A stretch of DNA of 58,895 nt from a virus, in the IMG/VR virus record IMGVR_UViG_3300013006_000001, positions 1 to 58,895 of that record. One strand, written 5' to 3'. Made by a program: the position numbers and the translations under genes. Below the pieces are notes generated by a model, which searched no databases, was not told where the DNA came from, and worked only from the letters and a program-made list of their open reading frames with translations. Positions 30,879 to 38,795 of this stretch are shown piece after piece (within the stretch, counting starts at the first letter, position 1; each line of letters opens with the position of its first letter).

Positions 30879-32011
30879 GGCGAACCTCCACTGAAGTTGT
30901 CGGCCATGAGCGGCGTCCTCCACCCCATGGCATCCCACACGATTGCGGAACCCGTCTGTGCCCTGATGACAGAGTCGTTCTCCATGGCAAGACGCAAGTC
31001 ACGCTGGTACAGAGCGTATGCCTGCTCGGGCTTGTTGCCACGAATCCGCGACAGCCAGTATTCGCTGGCACTCATCATGCAGTTCTGGATTCCGGGAGGA
31101 CAGTCGATTGGGTCAGTCACCATGTACTTGACGCTGCTGAAAGTCAGGGCGTCTTGAACCGTGAGTGTGGTGGCGTTTGTCACCGCCGTAATCAAAGTCT
31201 CGTAGACAAACGGGGACAGGCTGTCCTCTGATCCCGGAAGATCAGCCCCTCCAACGCGAAGCACAGAGCCCACCATTGCGGAAGAGAATGCTGTCCCGAC
31301 ACCAAGGACAGTGGTGCTGCCGGAAGCACTGATGGTGCCCTGTCGAGACGTAGCCTCATGCCCTGAGATTCTCAGGTTTTTGTTTGTGCGACGGTAGGTG
31401 AAGTCCAGTGTTGCCACGGTCGCCGGGTATCCAATGATCCTCACGGCATACAGGCCAGTGCCATCGTATGGCACAACGGTCCAGTAGGAGGGCGGGCCCT
31501 GAATGCTCTGGGCTCGCTCCATCTTCATCGCCTGATCAGGAGACACGTACATCAGAGGTGCCAGCCGGTCCTCGTTGACGGGCGGGTCCATGTTCCTGAA
31601 GTCTGACGGCAGTGGGTAGACCGTGCGGTACAGCGAAGCAGGCGTTGCCGTTGTCAGGTCCTTGGGGAAGTCCAGCACGCTGTCAAGGACGAGGGTGTTG
31701 TCGTTCGTTCTCGACCGGACCTTGCAGACGATGTTGTTGATCCGCATTTCTCTGTAGATAGAGTCTGCAGGAAACGGGTCGCCAGTTGTTCGCGTGACTG
31801 TCGATGTCGCCGCGTCATAGGACACAGAGCCAAACCAGTTGGCGGCGAACACGATTCGGCAGTGCGTGTTGTAGTATTGCCAGTCCCGCAGCCACACAAC
31901 CTCTCTTGTGGCCCGCCGGATGGCGGAACGAATGTCCTTCTGCTCGGCGTCTTGGGGACCGCCGAACGAAGAGGTGATGAGATATTCGACAACGTCAAAG
32001 TAGGTCAGCAT
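30875..32011 (-). CDS. Tail adaptor-like (tail tubular A-like) protein
   Basis: This is a 378-residue protein. The N-terminal helical part (DAEQKDIRSAIRRATREVVW, then YYNTH) and the C-terminal helix bundle (CMMSASEYWLSRIRGNKPEQ; YQRDLRLAMENDS) resemble head-to-tail adaptor proteins of short-tailed phages. Between them (residues about 205-310) is a beta insertion (GTISASGSTTVLGVGTAFSS; YETLITAVTNATTLTVQDAL). It would join the portal to the nozzle. It overlaps the thioredoxin-like gene by 17 bp. Confidence 0.65.
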   Translation of the reverse strand: MLTYFDVVEYLITSSFGGPQDAEQKDIRSAIRRATREVVWLRDWQYYNTHCRIVFAANWFGSVSYDAATSTVTRTTGDPFPADSIYREMRINNIVCKVRSRTNDNTLVLDSVLDFPKDLTTATPASLYRTVYPLPSDFRNMDPPVNEDRLAPLMYVSPDQAMKMERAQSIQGPPSYWTVVPYDGTGLYAVRIIGYPATVATLDFTYRRTNKNLRISGHEATSRQGTISASGSTTVLGVGTAFSSAMVGSVLRVGGADLPGSEDSLSPFVYETLITAVTNATTLTVQDALTFSSVKYMVTDPIDCPPGIQNCMMSASEYWLSRIRGNKPEQAYALYQRDLRLAMENDSVIRAQTGSAIVWDAMGWRTPLMADNFSGGSP

Positions 32012-32279
32012 GCAACCATTCCCTCAAGTCTTCAATGCCGACGTAGCCAACTCTGGCACGAACGACCTTGCCGTTCCGATACAGGCGAAGTGCCGGTACC
32101 GGCTCCCACTCATCCGCCTCAATCACTTCCACACTGCCAACAACTCCTGACAGAACTTCGGGGTGCGCGGCCAAGTCATCCTTCAGACGGACGCACGCCA
32201 CGCAGTCTTCCCGTGACGAGATCACAAGGTCCATCTCACCAGAAAACGCCAAGCACGCCAGCAGAATCGACCAAGTCAT
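31995..32279 (-). CDS. Secreted thioredoxin-like mini-protein
   Basis: This 94-residue protein starts at an ATG six bases after GGAGG. Residues 1-13 are hydrophobic (MTWSILLACLAFS), suggesting export. Residues 18-32 (LVISSREDCVACVRL) hold a CVAC redox motif. The cis-proline area is VPALRLYRNGKVV, and the end GYVGIEDLREWLHA fits the last thioredoxin helix. The protein is close to a minimal thioredoxin fold. It lies directly before the tail adaptor, so it may help disulphide formation in tail proteins or act on the host envelope. In the 94 bp upstream I see only a weak promoter-like pair (TTGCCG, then TATGCT after 18 bp). Confidence 0.75.
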   Translation of the reverse strand: MTWSILLACLAFSGEMDLVISSREDCVACVRLKDDLAAHPEVLSGVVGSVEVIEADEWEPVPALRLYRNGKVVRARVGYVGIEDLREWLHADLL

Positions 32280-32373
32280 GTGAGTCCTCCTGCATTAAGT
32301 GTCCTGAATCAAAGCATAACGAAACATCGCTCTGCTCGGCAAGCCTTGCGGTATGTCTGTTAGTGTATCCGAG

Positions 32374-33141
32374 TTACCAGACTCTTGCCCAAGGAACTAC
32401 GTTGGTTTGGTCAAAGGATGACGCTGTTGACGGGATGTCTGAGTATCCGTCCTTCTTGCCGCTGCACTTGGGGGTGATGGCGAGAGCGAACGTGTTGGCG
32501 GCGCTGCCGATGAACTGCGGCGGTGTGGTCGCAACGAACAGGCACGCTATTCCATACCGAGAGCCTGCATTGAGCGTGTACGAGGACGCGAACGAGCGGG
32601 TGTACAGGGTGTTGGTGTCAGAGAACAGCGATGTGTCGTTAGCGGTTTGTGCAACCAAAGTCGCCGTAGTCTCGTCAAATGTGTACAGGCCGAACTTGGC
32701 GAGAGTGATTCCAGAACCGCCGGTGCCGCTCACCATGGATATCTGAGTTGCGGTGAAGGTGGTCAATGGCGAGAAGAATCCCCATGTAGCCTGCCCGGAC
32801 TGCGTCGGGACGTTGGTCATTGCCGCCGCACTGCGGTTGAACGTCTCGGCCATGTACGGCGTGATGTTCAGGTTGAGTGCAATCCCTGCCACTCTGGCGA
32901 TGGCGCTGGACAGCAGTGAGTCTGCGATTGTCCCGGTTGTCAGCAGGCTGGCGTCGGTGACCGCGTCCGCTGACAGGAAGTACGTCAGCGAGTTGTATGC
33001 TGTTGAACCGTCGCCAAACTTGCACCGACGAGAGTCTGTCTCATACCCGATGACGCCGTACCCAAGCACCGGGTTCGCAGCCGCCATCGCTGCCGCTGTG
33101 TTGCGGATATGCTCAAACGTAACTCGGGTTGCGAACTCCAT
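32374..33141 (-). CDS. Tail fibre with Mtd N-terminal-like domain
   Basis: This is a 255-residue protein. Residues about 8-55 (IRNTAAAMAAANPVLGYGVI, then KFGDGSTAYNSLTYF) match the short beta-prism repeat found at the N-terminus of major tropism determinant and many phage fibres. The C-terminal 130 residues (GITLAKFGLYTFDETTATLV; YTLNAGSRYGIACLFV) are homologous to the end of the 614-residue fibre, probably a receptor-binding or trimerising domain. It lies directly after the fibre-associated protein gene. It is likely a second, shorter receptor-binding fibre. Confidence 0.75.
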   Translation of the reverse strand: MEFATRVTFEHIRNTAAAMAAANPVLGYGVIGYETDSRRCKFGDGSTAYNSLTYFLSADAVTDASLLTTGTIADSLLSSAIARVAGIALNLNITPYMAETFNRSAAAMTNVPTQSGQATWGFFSPLTTFTATQISMVSGTGGSGITLAKFGLYTFDETTATLVAQTANDTSLFSDTNTLYTRSFASSYTLNAGSRYGIACLFVATTPPQFIGSAANTFALAITPKCSGKKDGYSDIPSTASSFDQTNVVPWARVW

Positions 33142-33498
33142 TCATAGCCCCGATGCTTCCAGAAACGCGGCGTCAACGGCAGCGGAGTCCATGCCGAAAC
33201 CAGCAGCCATTTGAGCCAACATGCTGCTAGAGCGATGGATAACTGGCTCATACTCCCACTCGATTTGCGTCTCTTCTCTGACGCTGTCTGGCAGGGCAGC
33301 TATGGCTGCGTCAACCTGCGCTAGCGTGATGCCGTGACGCACCAGCCACTTGCGTATTTGTGCAGCAGTCACTGAGTCCGGCGTGACCGGAGGCGAGTCA
33401 GGCGCAGACTGATTTGTTCCGCAGTAGTTGCCGTCATCGTCATATGCTTTCCACGTTTTCAGTCCGTCTACAATCCCGATGTATTCAGTGCGTCCCAT
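33142..33498 (-). CDS. Fibre-associated protein (assembly/chaperone-like)
   Basis: This is a 118-residue protein. The second half (AAQIRKWLVRHGITLAQVDA; EWEYEPVIHRSSSMLAQMAA) is a helical unit commonly encoded next to phage tail fibres; the family function is unclear and a fibre assembly role is usually supposed. Its stop is immediately followed by the start of the shorter fibre gene, and its start overlaps the stop of the long fibre gene by 1 bp. Confidence 0.65.
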   Translation of the reverse strand: MGRTEYIGIVDGLKTWKAYDDDGNYCGTNQSAPDSPPVTPDSVTAAQIRKWLVRHGITLAQVDAAIAALPDSVREETQIEWEYEPVIHRSSSMLAQMAAGFGMDSAAVDAAFLEASGL

Positions 33499-35342
33499 TA
33501 TGTGAACCTTGCAAAAGGAAGCGTTCCATTGTTGACAAGAGTGCCGGTGGTGGCGCAGCTTGTCGGCAGGTCTGTCTGCGATAATACTTGACCGGACACG
33601 CGCGGGGTAATATTGGCCGATAGTCCTGTAGACTGAACTCTTGTGGTCATGTTACCCATTGTGGTTCCAGTGTTGAGAACAGCGACCCCGTACTTAGTCC
33701 CAGCCGTGAGGGTGTACGAGGTTGGGTAACCACCGGCGGAAGCAAGCACGCGACTGTACGCGGTATTAATTGCGGCGAAGTTCGCAGTGTTGCTGGCAGT
33801 GCGAGCAACGAGGGTGGCTGTCGTTCCGTCGAAAGTGTACAAGCCGAACCTAGACAACGTCAGACCAGAAGACGCGACGCTGCTGCTGTACATTGTAATC
33901 GTCGTTATCGTTTTTGTAACCAGCGGTGTGAAGAAAGTCATCCACATATTACCAGTTTGGAAAGTGGTGCTTCCAGACGCCAGCATGGACGGGAAAACTT
34001 CGACAGCGGTACCATCACCTCCCAGCCAATTGTCAAGATACGAGATTGTCGGTATGTTGGCACTCAGCCTTGCGTCGGCAAGGGTGCCAGTGAGGTCGGA
34101 CGCGAGCCCGCTCGTTGCGACAGTTGCCAGACCTGTCACTGCGGACGAAGCAATCGACGCAGCAGTTGTCAACACGCCCGATGTGGTGGTCACAACAATC
34201 TGGCCGGACGTTGAGCCGATTGCGCCTGCGTTTGTGATGTTGCCGTGAGTATGCGACAGCGTGGAACTTGGGGTGCGGCTGTCAGATAAACGTGTGTCAT
34301 TTCCTTTCACGACCTGACCGCTGGTGGCATCCCCTGCTGCCGCAACGTCAAGCGAGGACGAAGTACCAAGCGTCGGCTTTGAGGTGAGGTCGGCATACAG
34401 CCCGGATGTGGCAACCGTGGCAAGTGTTGGCGTGCCTGTGATGGAGGCATACGGCAGGCTGGTTACTGGGGCGGCAACACTGATGGTCCCGTCGCCTGCG
34501 ATTGTGGTGTTGGACCCCTGTTTGACCCCGCCCAAAACGCTCGACGTTGCAACCGGTAGTGTGTAGGCAGATGGCGTGCCTGTTAAATCGGAGTAACTCC
34601 CCGAAGTTGCAACCGTAGCCAGCGTGGGCGTGCCGGTGATGGAAGAGTATGGGAGGCTGGTGACCGGTGCCGCCACAGAGATTGTGCCGTCGCCGCCAAT
34701 GGTGACGTTGCTACCCTGCTTGACCCCTCCCAAAACGCTCGCCGTAGCCACCGGCAGGGTGTATTCGGACGGGATGGTGGGCTTTCCGGTAAGGTCGCTG
34801 TAGTTGTTGGAGGTCGCCACGGCCCCTAGGCCCGTAATCGTGCCCGCCGACTGGGTGCCGGTGTGATTGGACCTCTGTATGGCGTAAGCCTGCACAGCGG
34901 CGTCTGCGGTGCCCACAAACGCAGTTGTGGGTATCTGCTGGCTGATGTTCCCGGACGCAGGGCTGGGCACGGTCGGGGTGCCAGTGAAAGCTGGGGAATT
35001 TAGGGTGGCGAACGAGCCTAGGGCGGCTTTCCCGTCAAGCTCGGCACGAAGGCCGGTCACCTGAGCAACGGCCAACTGGACAGCATCGGACCCGCCGGTT
35101 CCATGAGATGAAGCATGCTGGGACGGGGCGAAGCTGGCTGGCTTGTTGAGCAGCGCAGCCCACTCAGTTGATCCGCTGAAGTAGGTCAGTGAGTTGTAGG
35201 CAGTGACGCCGTCGCCCAGCTTGGCCCGATAGGTGTCCGTCTCATAGGCGATGACGCCATACCCCACCACCGGATTGGCAGCAGTGAACCCCGCCGCCGT
35301 GTTGCGGATATGGTCGAACGCTACTTTTGTGGTGAAGCTCAT
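33498..35342 (-). CDS. Long tail fibre with repeated shaft and Mtd N-terminal-like domain
   Basis: This is a 614-residue protein. Residues about 8-55 carry the Mtd N-terminal-like unit (NPVVGYGVIAYETDTYRAKL, then LGDGVTAYNSLTYF). The shaft (residues 95-430) holds repeated blocks of about 70 residues beginning TLPVATASVLGGVKQGSN and ending ITGTPTLATVATSG. A segment SDSRTPSSTLSHTHGNI is typical of phage fibre shafts. The C-terminal domain (TLSRFGLYTFDGTTATLVAR) is shared with the 255-residue fibre. It likely binds the host surface. The DNA repeats could support recombination and shaft-length variation. Confidence 0.8.
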   Translation of the reverse strand: MSFTTKVAFDHIRNTAAGFTAANPVVGYGVIAYETDTYRAKLGDGVTAYNSLTYFSGSTEWAALLNKPASFAPSQHASSHGTGGSDAVQLAVAQVTGLRAELDGKAALGSFATLNSPAFTGTPTVPSPASGNISQQIPTTAFVGTADAAVQAYAIQRSNHTGTQSAGTITGLGAVATSNNYSDLTGKPTIPSEYTLPVATASVLGGVKQGSNVTIGGDGTISVAAPVTSLPYSSITGTPTLATVATSGSYSDLTGTPSAYTLPVATSSVLGGVKQGSNTTIAGDGTISVAAPVTSLPYASITGTPTLATVATSGLYADLTSKPTLGTSSSLDVAAAGDATSGQVVKGNDTRLSDSRTPSSTLSHTHGNITNAGAIGSTSGQIVVTTTSGVLTTAASIASSAVTGLATVATSGLASDLTGTLADARLSANIPTISYLDNWLGGDGTAVEVFPSMLASGSTTFQTGNMWMTFFTPLVTKTITTITMYSSSVASSGLTLSRFGLYTFDGTTATLVARTASNTANFAAINTAYSRVLASAGGYPTSYTLTAGTKYGVAVLNTGTTMGNMTTRVQSTGLSANITPRVSGQVLSQTDLPTSCATTGTLVNNGTLPFARFT

Positions 35343-35572
35343 TGAATGGTCAGGATCAGTGGTGACACCGTCCCGCCTTCCGTCAGGCCAATCAAGTTCC
35401 CGTTACCCGCCCCCGACACAGCATAGTCCAGTTCCAGCCAACGCTTGACGCCATCGCCAATCTTGAAGAAGTGCAAGTCAGTGTCATATCCGGGTTCCCC
35501 CGGAAGCAAGATTGGGTTCTTGGTCCTCCACTCTTCGGTTGAGCCGCGACGTACCTCAATCTTTGCCATCAC
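35339..35572 (-). CDS. Isolated Mtd N-terminal-like beta-prism protein
   Basis: This is a 77-residue protein consisting almost only of one repeat unit (KIEVRRGSTEEWRTKNPILL, then FFKIGDGVKRWLELDYAVSG), related to the N-terminal domains of the two fibres. It ends with a short threonine/valine-rich strand. It may be a fibre base plug, an adaptor, or a relic of a third fibre gene. It overlaps the long fibre gene by 4 bp and the preceding gene by 4 bp. Confidence 0.65.
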   Translation of the reverse strand: MMAKIEVRRGSTEEWRTKNPILLPGEPGYDTDLHFFKIGDGVKRWLELDYAVSGAGNGNLIGLTEGGTVSPLILTIQ

Positions 35573-36123
35573 ACACCCCGGTTCTTAGCCTTGTAGGAGT
35601 GCTTCTCAATCACCATGTGTCGAATCTCGCCCTTGGACAGATTCGGATGCAGCTTCTTGTACTTCTTGGCTTCCTCGCGGATAATGCTCTCGCTCATCTT
35701 CACCCGCTTGGGAGGAGCAACGCCGGGGTCATAGTTCACAGAACCACTGACCATCAGCCGTCGTTCCTTGGCCACGTTGAGGATGTCATCGTTCCCAGAC
35801 ACCCATGCACGCGGGTCCCGCCAGCCACGCTTGTCGGCAATCCCGCCGCAGTAGTATTTCCCCTCAATGGAAATCCCTGCCTGCCTTGCTTCCTTTGAGA
35901 TGTACCTAGCCTGATTGACCGGCATCTCATCCAACTGCTGATTGTTCATCCGCCCCTGCATGAAGGCACGGTCAGAACCCTTGGTTCCCGGAGGAGTCTG
36001 CAGGGCACACATCAAGGCCCAGCTTTCAGACTGACCGTCCCTGATCATGCGGCAGTAATGGTCCCTGATTTCCTTGGGAGCGCACTCAATCTCATCTGGC
36101 ATGTGGACGTAAGCAGTTGACAT
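35569..36123 (-). CDS. Hypothetical protein in the packaging/tail module
   Basis: This 184-residue protein starts at the ATG at 36123 after AAGGG; the frame open further upstream overlaps the next gene and is not used. The N-terminal half is helical (APKEIRDHYCRMIRDGQSES), with a middle GRMNNQQLDEMPVNQARYIS, and the C-terminal quarter is basic (EEAKKYKKLHPNLSKGEIRH). It could bind nucleic acid. No family recognised. Confidence 0.6.
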   Translation of the reverse strand: MSTAYVHMPDEIECAPKEIRDHYCRMIRDGQSESWALMCALQTPPGTKGSDRAFMQGRMNNQQLDEMPVNQARYISKEARQAGISIEGKYYCGGIADKRGWRDPRAWVSGNDDILNVAKERRLMVSGSVNYDPGVAPPKRVKMSESIIREEAKKYKKLHPNLSKGEIRHMVIEKHSYKAKNRGV

Positions 36124-36140
36124 TCTGTAGCCCTTGTGGT

Positions 36141-36419
36141 TCAGCACTTCCACGCACGAAGTGACTTGTTGATCCGGCTGTCGGGGTCGTTTGCGGTTTT
36201 CTTGCTGGTCAGTTTCTTCTTCATTCCTTCCATGCGGGCACAGAACGAGTCTCGCCTCGCACCACCTTCTGGCTGCGGAGGTTTGAGGTTTGCACCATGG
36301 GCACGGTTGTAGGAGGCTCGCCCCTTGGCGTTGAGCCCACCTTCTTCGGCTTGGCCTTCCTTGCGGGTCCACGCACCACGGGACTTCACCAGCTTGCGAA
36401 TGTGGTCTGCACTATCCAT
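36141..36419 (-). CDS. DUF6321-like conserved phage protein
   Basis: This 92-residue protein is highly basic. The end (GARRDSFCARMEGMKKKLTS, then DPDSRINKSLRAWKC) and the middle GRASYNRAHGANLKPPQPEG form a pattern I recognise as the DUF6321 family, strongly conserved in many phages beside portal or terminase genes. Function unknown; the charge suggests DNA or RNA contact in packaging. It overlaps the portal gene by 8 bp. Confidence 0.8.
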   Translation of the reverse strand: MDSADHIRKLVKSRGAWTRKEGQAEEGGLNAKGRASYNRAHGANLKPPQPEGGARRDSFCARMEGMKKKLTSKKTANDPDSRINKSLRAWKC

Positions 36420-38445
36420 TTGGAGGTCCTTCCTGTGGTGGGCCAGATGGCGGGCCTTGTGGTGGTCCCGGCGGCGGGCCTCCTTGTGGAGGTGGTCCGG
36501 GAGGTGCCCCCGGGGGCGGTGGCGGTGGCGGCGGAATCATGTACTTGGCAACGTCTACCTGCAGGGCCTTGCCCCAGTCTGTCAGCAGAGCATTGAAGAG
36601 TTCCGGCTTTCCGGCCTGCATCATGCCAGTAGCGACCGGCATGATGATCTGCATGGCGTTCTGGATGTTCTCCACGCGGGTTGCCACGTTGGGCTTCCTC
36701 GCACTGCCAGCCTCAATGCGGTAGTCATACTCGCGGACAATCTGCTCGGGGTCTTGGTTCTGAACATGCAACTGCCAAGCCTGTGCCGCCATGGGACCCA
36801 TGAGGGGGGCGATGTCTTGGGGCTGGACGAACCACCTCGCCATCAACGCCTCTTTGCGGGCACACTCAGAAAGGGCATCCTCAAGGATGTTGGCGTAGTC
36901 ATCTGGCCGGACGGAGATTTGTTCCGCCTTCACGTTGGCTTCGGCAGCAGAGCGGAACTGGTTGCGTGTCATCCCGTACAGAAGCTCAGTCAGCCCGACA
37001 CGCCGGTCGAACATGGCCGTCACTTCGGAGATGATGTGCCACATGTCTTGGGTAACCCCGGGCATGTTGAACACAGCCATCACATCGTTGACAGACCGCC
37101 CAACAGCCTCGGAGATTTCCACAACGGAGAACCCGCTATCGTCCTGCTCCAGAATCTTGGACTTGAAGTTCTCGTCGGCAGACTTGGCCACGCCAACAAT
37201 CGTCTTGGCGCTGATGGCAATCTTGGTGGCAAGGAACGACATGGCCCAGTTGATGAACCGAAGCTCGCCAATCCCCGGCTTGATGAGCGACACGGGGTAG
37301 GAATACCCCGGCTTCCAGTGCAAGGCGTACAGGGTGAACGGCCAACTGCGTGGGTAAATCCAGAACGGCACAGGCCACTGAGCGTTCATAAACAAACGCT
37401 GCGGCACACCGCTCTCGTCCACCTCGTCCTCAAGGATGTCCCGTGGAATGTTGAGCGGGTAGTCGCAACCCTCTGCAACGACGATGTAGCAGTTCTGGCC
37501 GACTGAGTCGAAGTAGCCTTGGAACTCCTTGCTGGAGTCCTTGAGCCTGTCTCCAAACCCGGTCTTGGAGTAGATTTCCCAGTAGCAGATCAGGTCGTTG
37601 GTGGTGCCGTTCTTGCGTTTGTACTCGCCGCCTTCGCCTTCCTCAGAACGGGAAGCGTAGCTGGCGAGGTGGCCCTTCAGGTCCTCTCGCCTCAGACCGA
37701 ACTTCGCAGCGACCTCGTCAATCGGTTGGGTCCGCATGCGAGCCGCCCACCGGATGTCATGGTAATCGTCGGCATCTGGGTCCCAGAGGAGGTTGTCAAA
37801 CGAATCGTAGAATGACCCCGGGATTTTGACGGTGCTTCCCGGCGGCTCATACAGTTCGTGCCACCACACGCCGACACCCTTGATGAACGCCTCTTCCACG
37901 ACCTTGCGGCTGTGGGTCTTGGCGTCCAGTTCAGTGGGGGTGTAGTTGAGGTAGTATTCCATCAACGTGGAGATGATGCCACGCTTCTCTGTGAAGAACT
38001 GCTGCTGCATCATCATCTGCTGATACTGCATGGCCCCCGGGTCAGGCATCATCACCGGCTGACCATCTGGCCCGATGATAGGTCCGTTGGGCCCCATCGC
38101 CGGAATGGGAGGCTGTGGCATGATCCCCATCATCTGCGGACTGACTTCAGGGTACTGCCGTGGAGTCACTGTCCGAACAGGGTTGCGATGGTGGATCACT
38201 GCGGCGAACAGACGCACAGCCTCCCAGACGCGATTGACAACCATGCGGAACGGAGGGGGCGTGATTCCACGGTTGTACCCCCGGTCACCCCGGGCGTACT
38301 TGTTTTCCCACATGAACTCCGGGTCGCCGCAGAAGAACTGCATGGCTTCCCATGCGTCCTCTTGGAACGGCTTCTTGTGCTTCTTCGCCTGCCCAATAAG
38401 TTTGAGCCACGACGAAGCAATGGATTTCAGCGGGTTTGCGTCCAT
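36412..38445 (-). CDS. Portal protein
   Basis: This 677-residue protein starts at an ATG six bases after AGGAG. Size, gene order (between terminase and tail genes) and features such as YDSFDNLLWDPDADDYHDIR, a central helical stem region (ELRFINWAMSFLATKIAISA; GVTQDMWHIISEVTAMFDRR, then TELLYGM) and a Pro/Gly-rich tail (PPPPPPPPGAPPGPPPQGG) fit podoviral head-tail connectors. The last 60 residues are a Pro-Gly run that is probably flexible. Twelve copies would form the DNA gate through which the terminase packages. Confidence 0.82.
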   Translation of the reverse strand: MDANPLKSIASSWLKLIGQAKKHKKPFQEDAWEAMQFFCGDPEFMWENKYARGDRGYNRGITPPPFRMVVNRVWEAVRLFAAVIHHRNPVRTVTPRQYPEVSPQMMGIMPQPPIPAMGPNGPIIGPDGQPVMMPDPGAMQYQQMMMQQQFFTEKRGIISTLMEYYLNYTPTELDAKTHSRKVVEEAFIKGVGVWWHELYEPPGSTVKIPGSFYDSFDNLLWDPDADDYHDIRWAARMRTQPIDEVAAKFGLRREDLKGHLASYASRSEEGEGGEYKRKNGTTNDLICYWEIYSKTGFGDRLKDSSKEFQGYFDSVGQNCYIVVAEGCDYPLNIPRDILEDEVDESGVPQRLFMNAQWPVPFWIYPRSWPFTLYALHWKPGYSYPVSLIKPGIGELRFINWAMSFLATKIAISAKTIVGVAKSADENFKSKILEQDDSGFSVVEISEAVGRSVNDVMAVFNMPGVTQDMWHIISEVTAMFDRRVGLTELLYGMTRNQFRSAAEANVKAEQISVRPDDYANILEDALSECARKEALMARWFVQPQDIAPLMGPMAAQAWQLHVQNQDPEQIVREYDYRIEAGSARKPNVATRVENIQNAMQIIMPVATGMMQAGKPELFNALLTDWGKALQVDVAKYMIPPPPPPPPGAPPGPPPQGGPPPGPPQGPPSGPPQEGPPNG

Positions 38446-38468
38446 GGAATCTCCTACATATCAATGCC

Positions 38469-38795
38469 CTAGCGACCCCGCCGAGCCTCAAGTTCAGCGA
38501 TTCTCTTGTCCATACTGGCCAGCTTCTCAGACAGGACAGCGTACTGGGAGGGCTTGACTTCCCATGTCCCGTACTGCTTCCACTCCGGGAATTCCAGCAG
38601 TCCCGGGTCGCCCTTGTGGTGGACCGAGAACTTCTCGTTGCCGCCGTAGCCCGGGGAGATCACCCACAGGATCAGGCTGCGTCCACCCACCTTCGACACC
38701 ATGCCGGGAACCGGCTCAGACCCACCGTGCTGAGTCCACAGAACCCAGTCACCGACCTCAACCTCTGGCATTTTGTAAACAACTGGCTCGCTCAT
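38469..38795 (-). CDS. Hypothetical protein between portal and terminase
   Basis: This is a 108-residue protein. The N-terminal 75 residues are beta-rich (VEVGDWVLWTQHGGSEPVPG; GGNEKFSVHHKGDPGLLEFP), suggesting a small barrel. The C-terminal 25 residues (LSEKLASMDKRIAELEARRG) form a coiled coil. It overlaps the terminase stop by 4 bp. The position suggests a packaging accessory, but no family is recognised. Confidence 0.6.
   Translation of the reverse strand: MSEPVVYKMPEVEVGDWVLWTQHGGSEPVPGMVSKVGGRSLILWVISPGYGGNEKFSVHHKGDPGLLEFPEWKQYGTWEVKPSQYAVLSEKLASMDKRIAELEARRGR

Noticed and set aside
32374-35572. Diversity-generating retroelement suggested by Mtd-like fibre domains
   Set aside because: Only the N-terminal beta-prism unit is Mtd-like; no reverse transcriptase and no template repeat was found, and the C-terminal domains lack the C-type lectin pattern.
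36325-37506. 393-codon plus-strand frame
   Set aside because: It is antisense to the portal gene; Arg/Trp-rich start from the reverse of Pro-rich codons.
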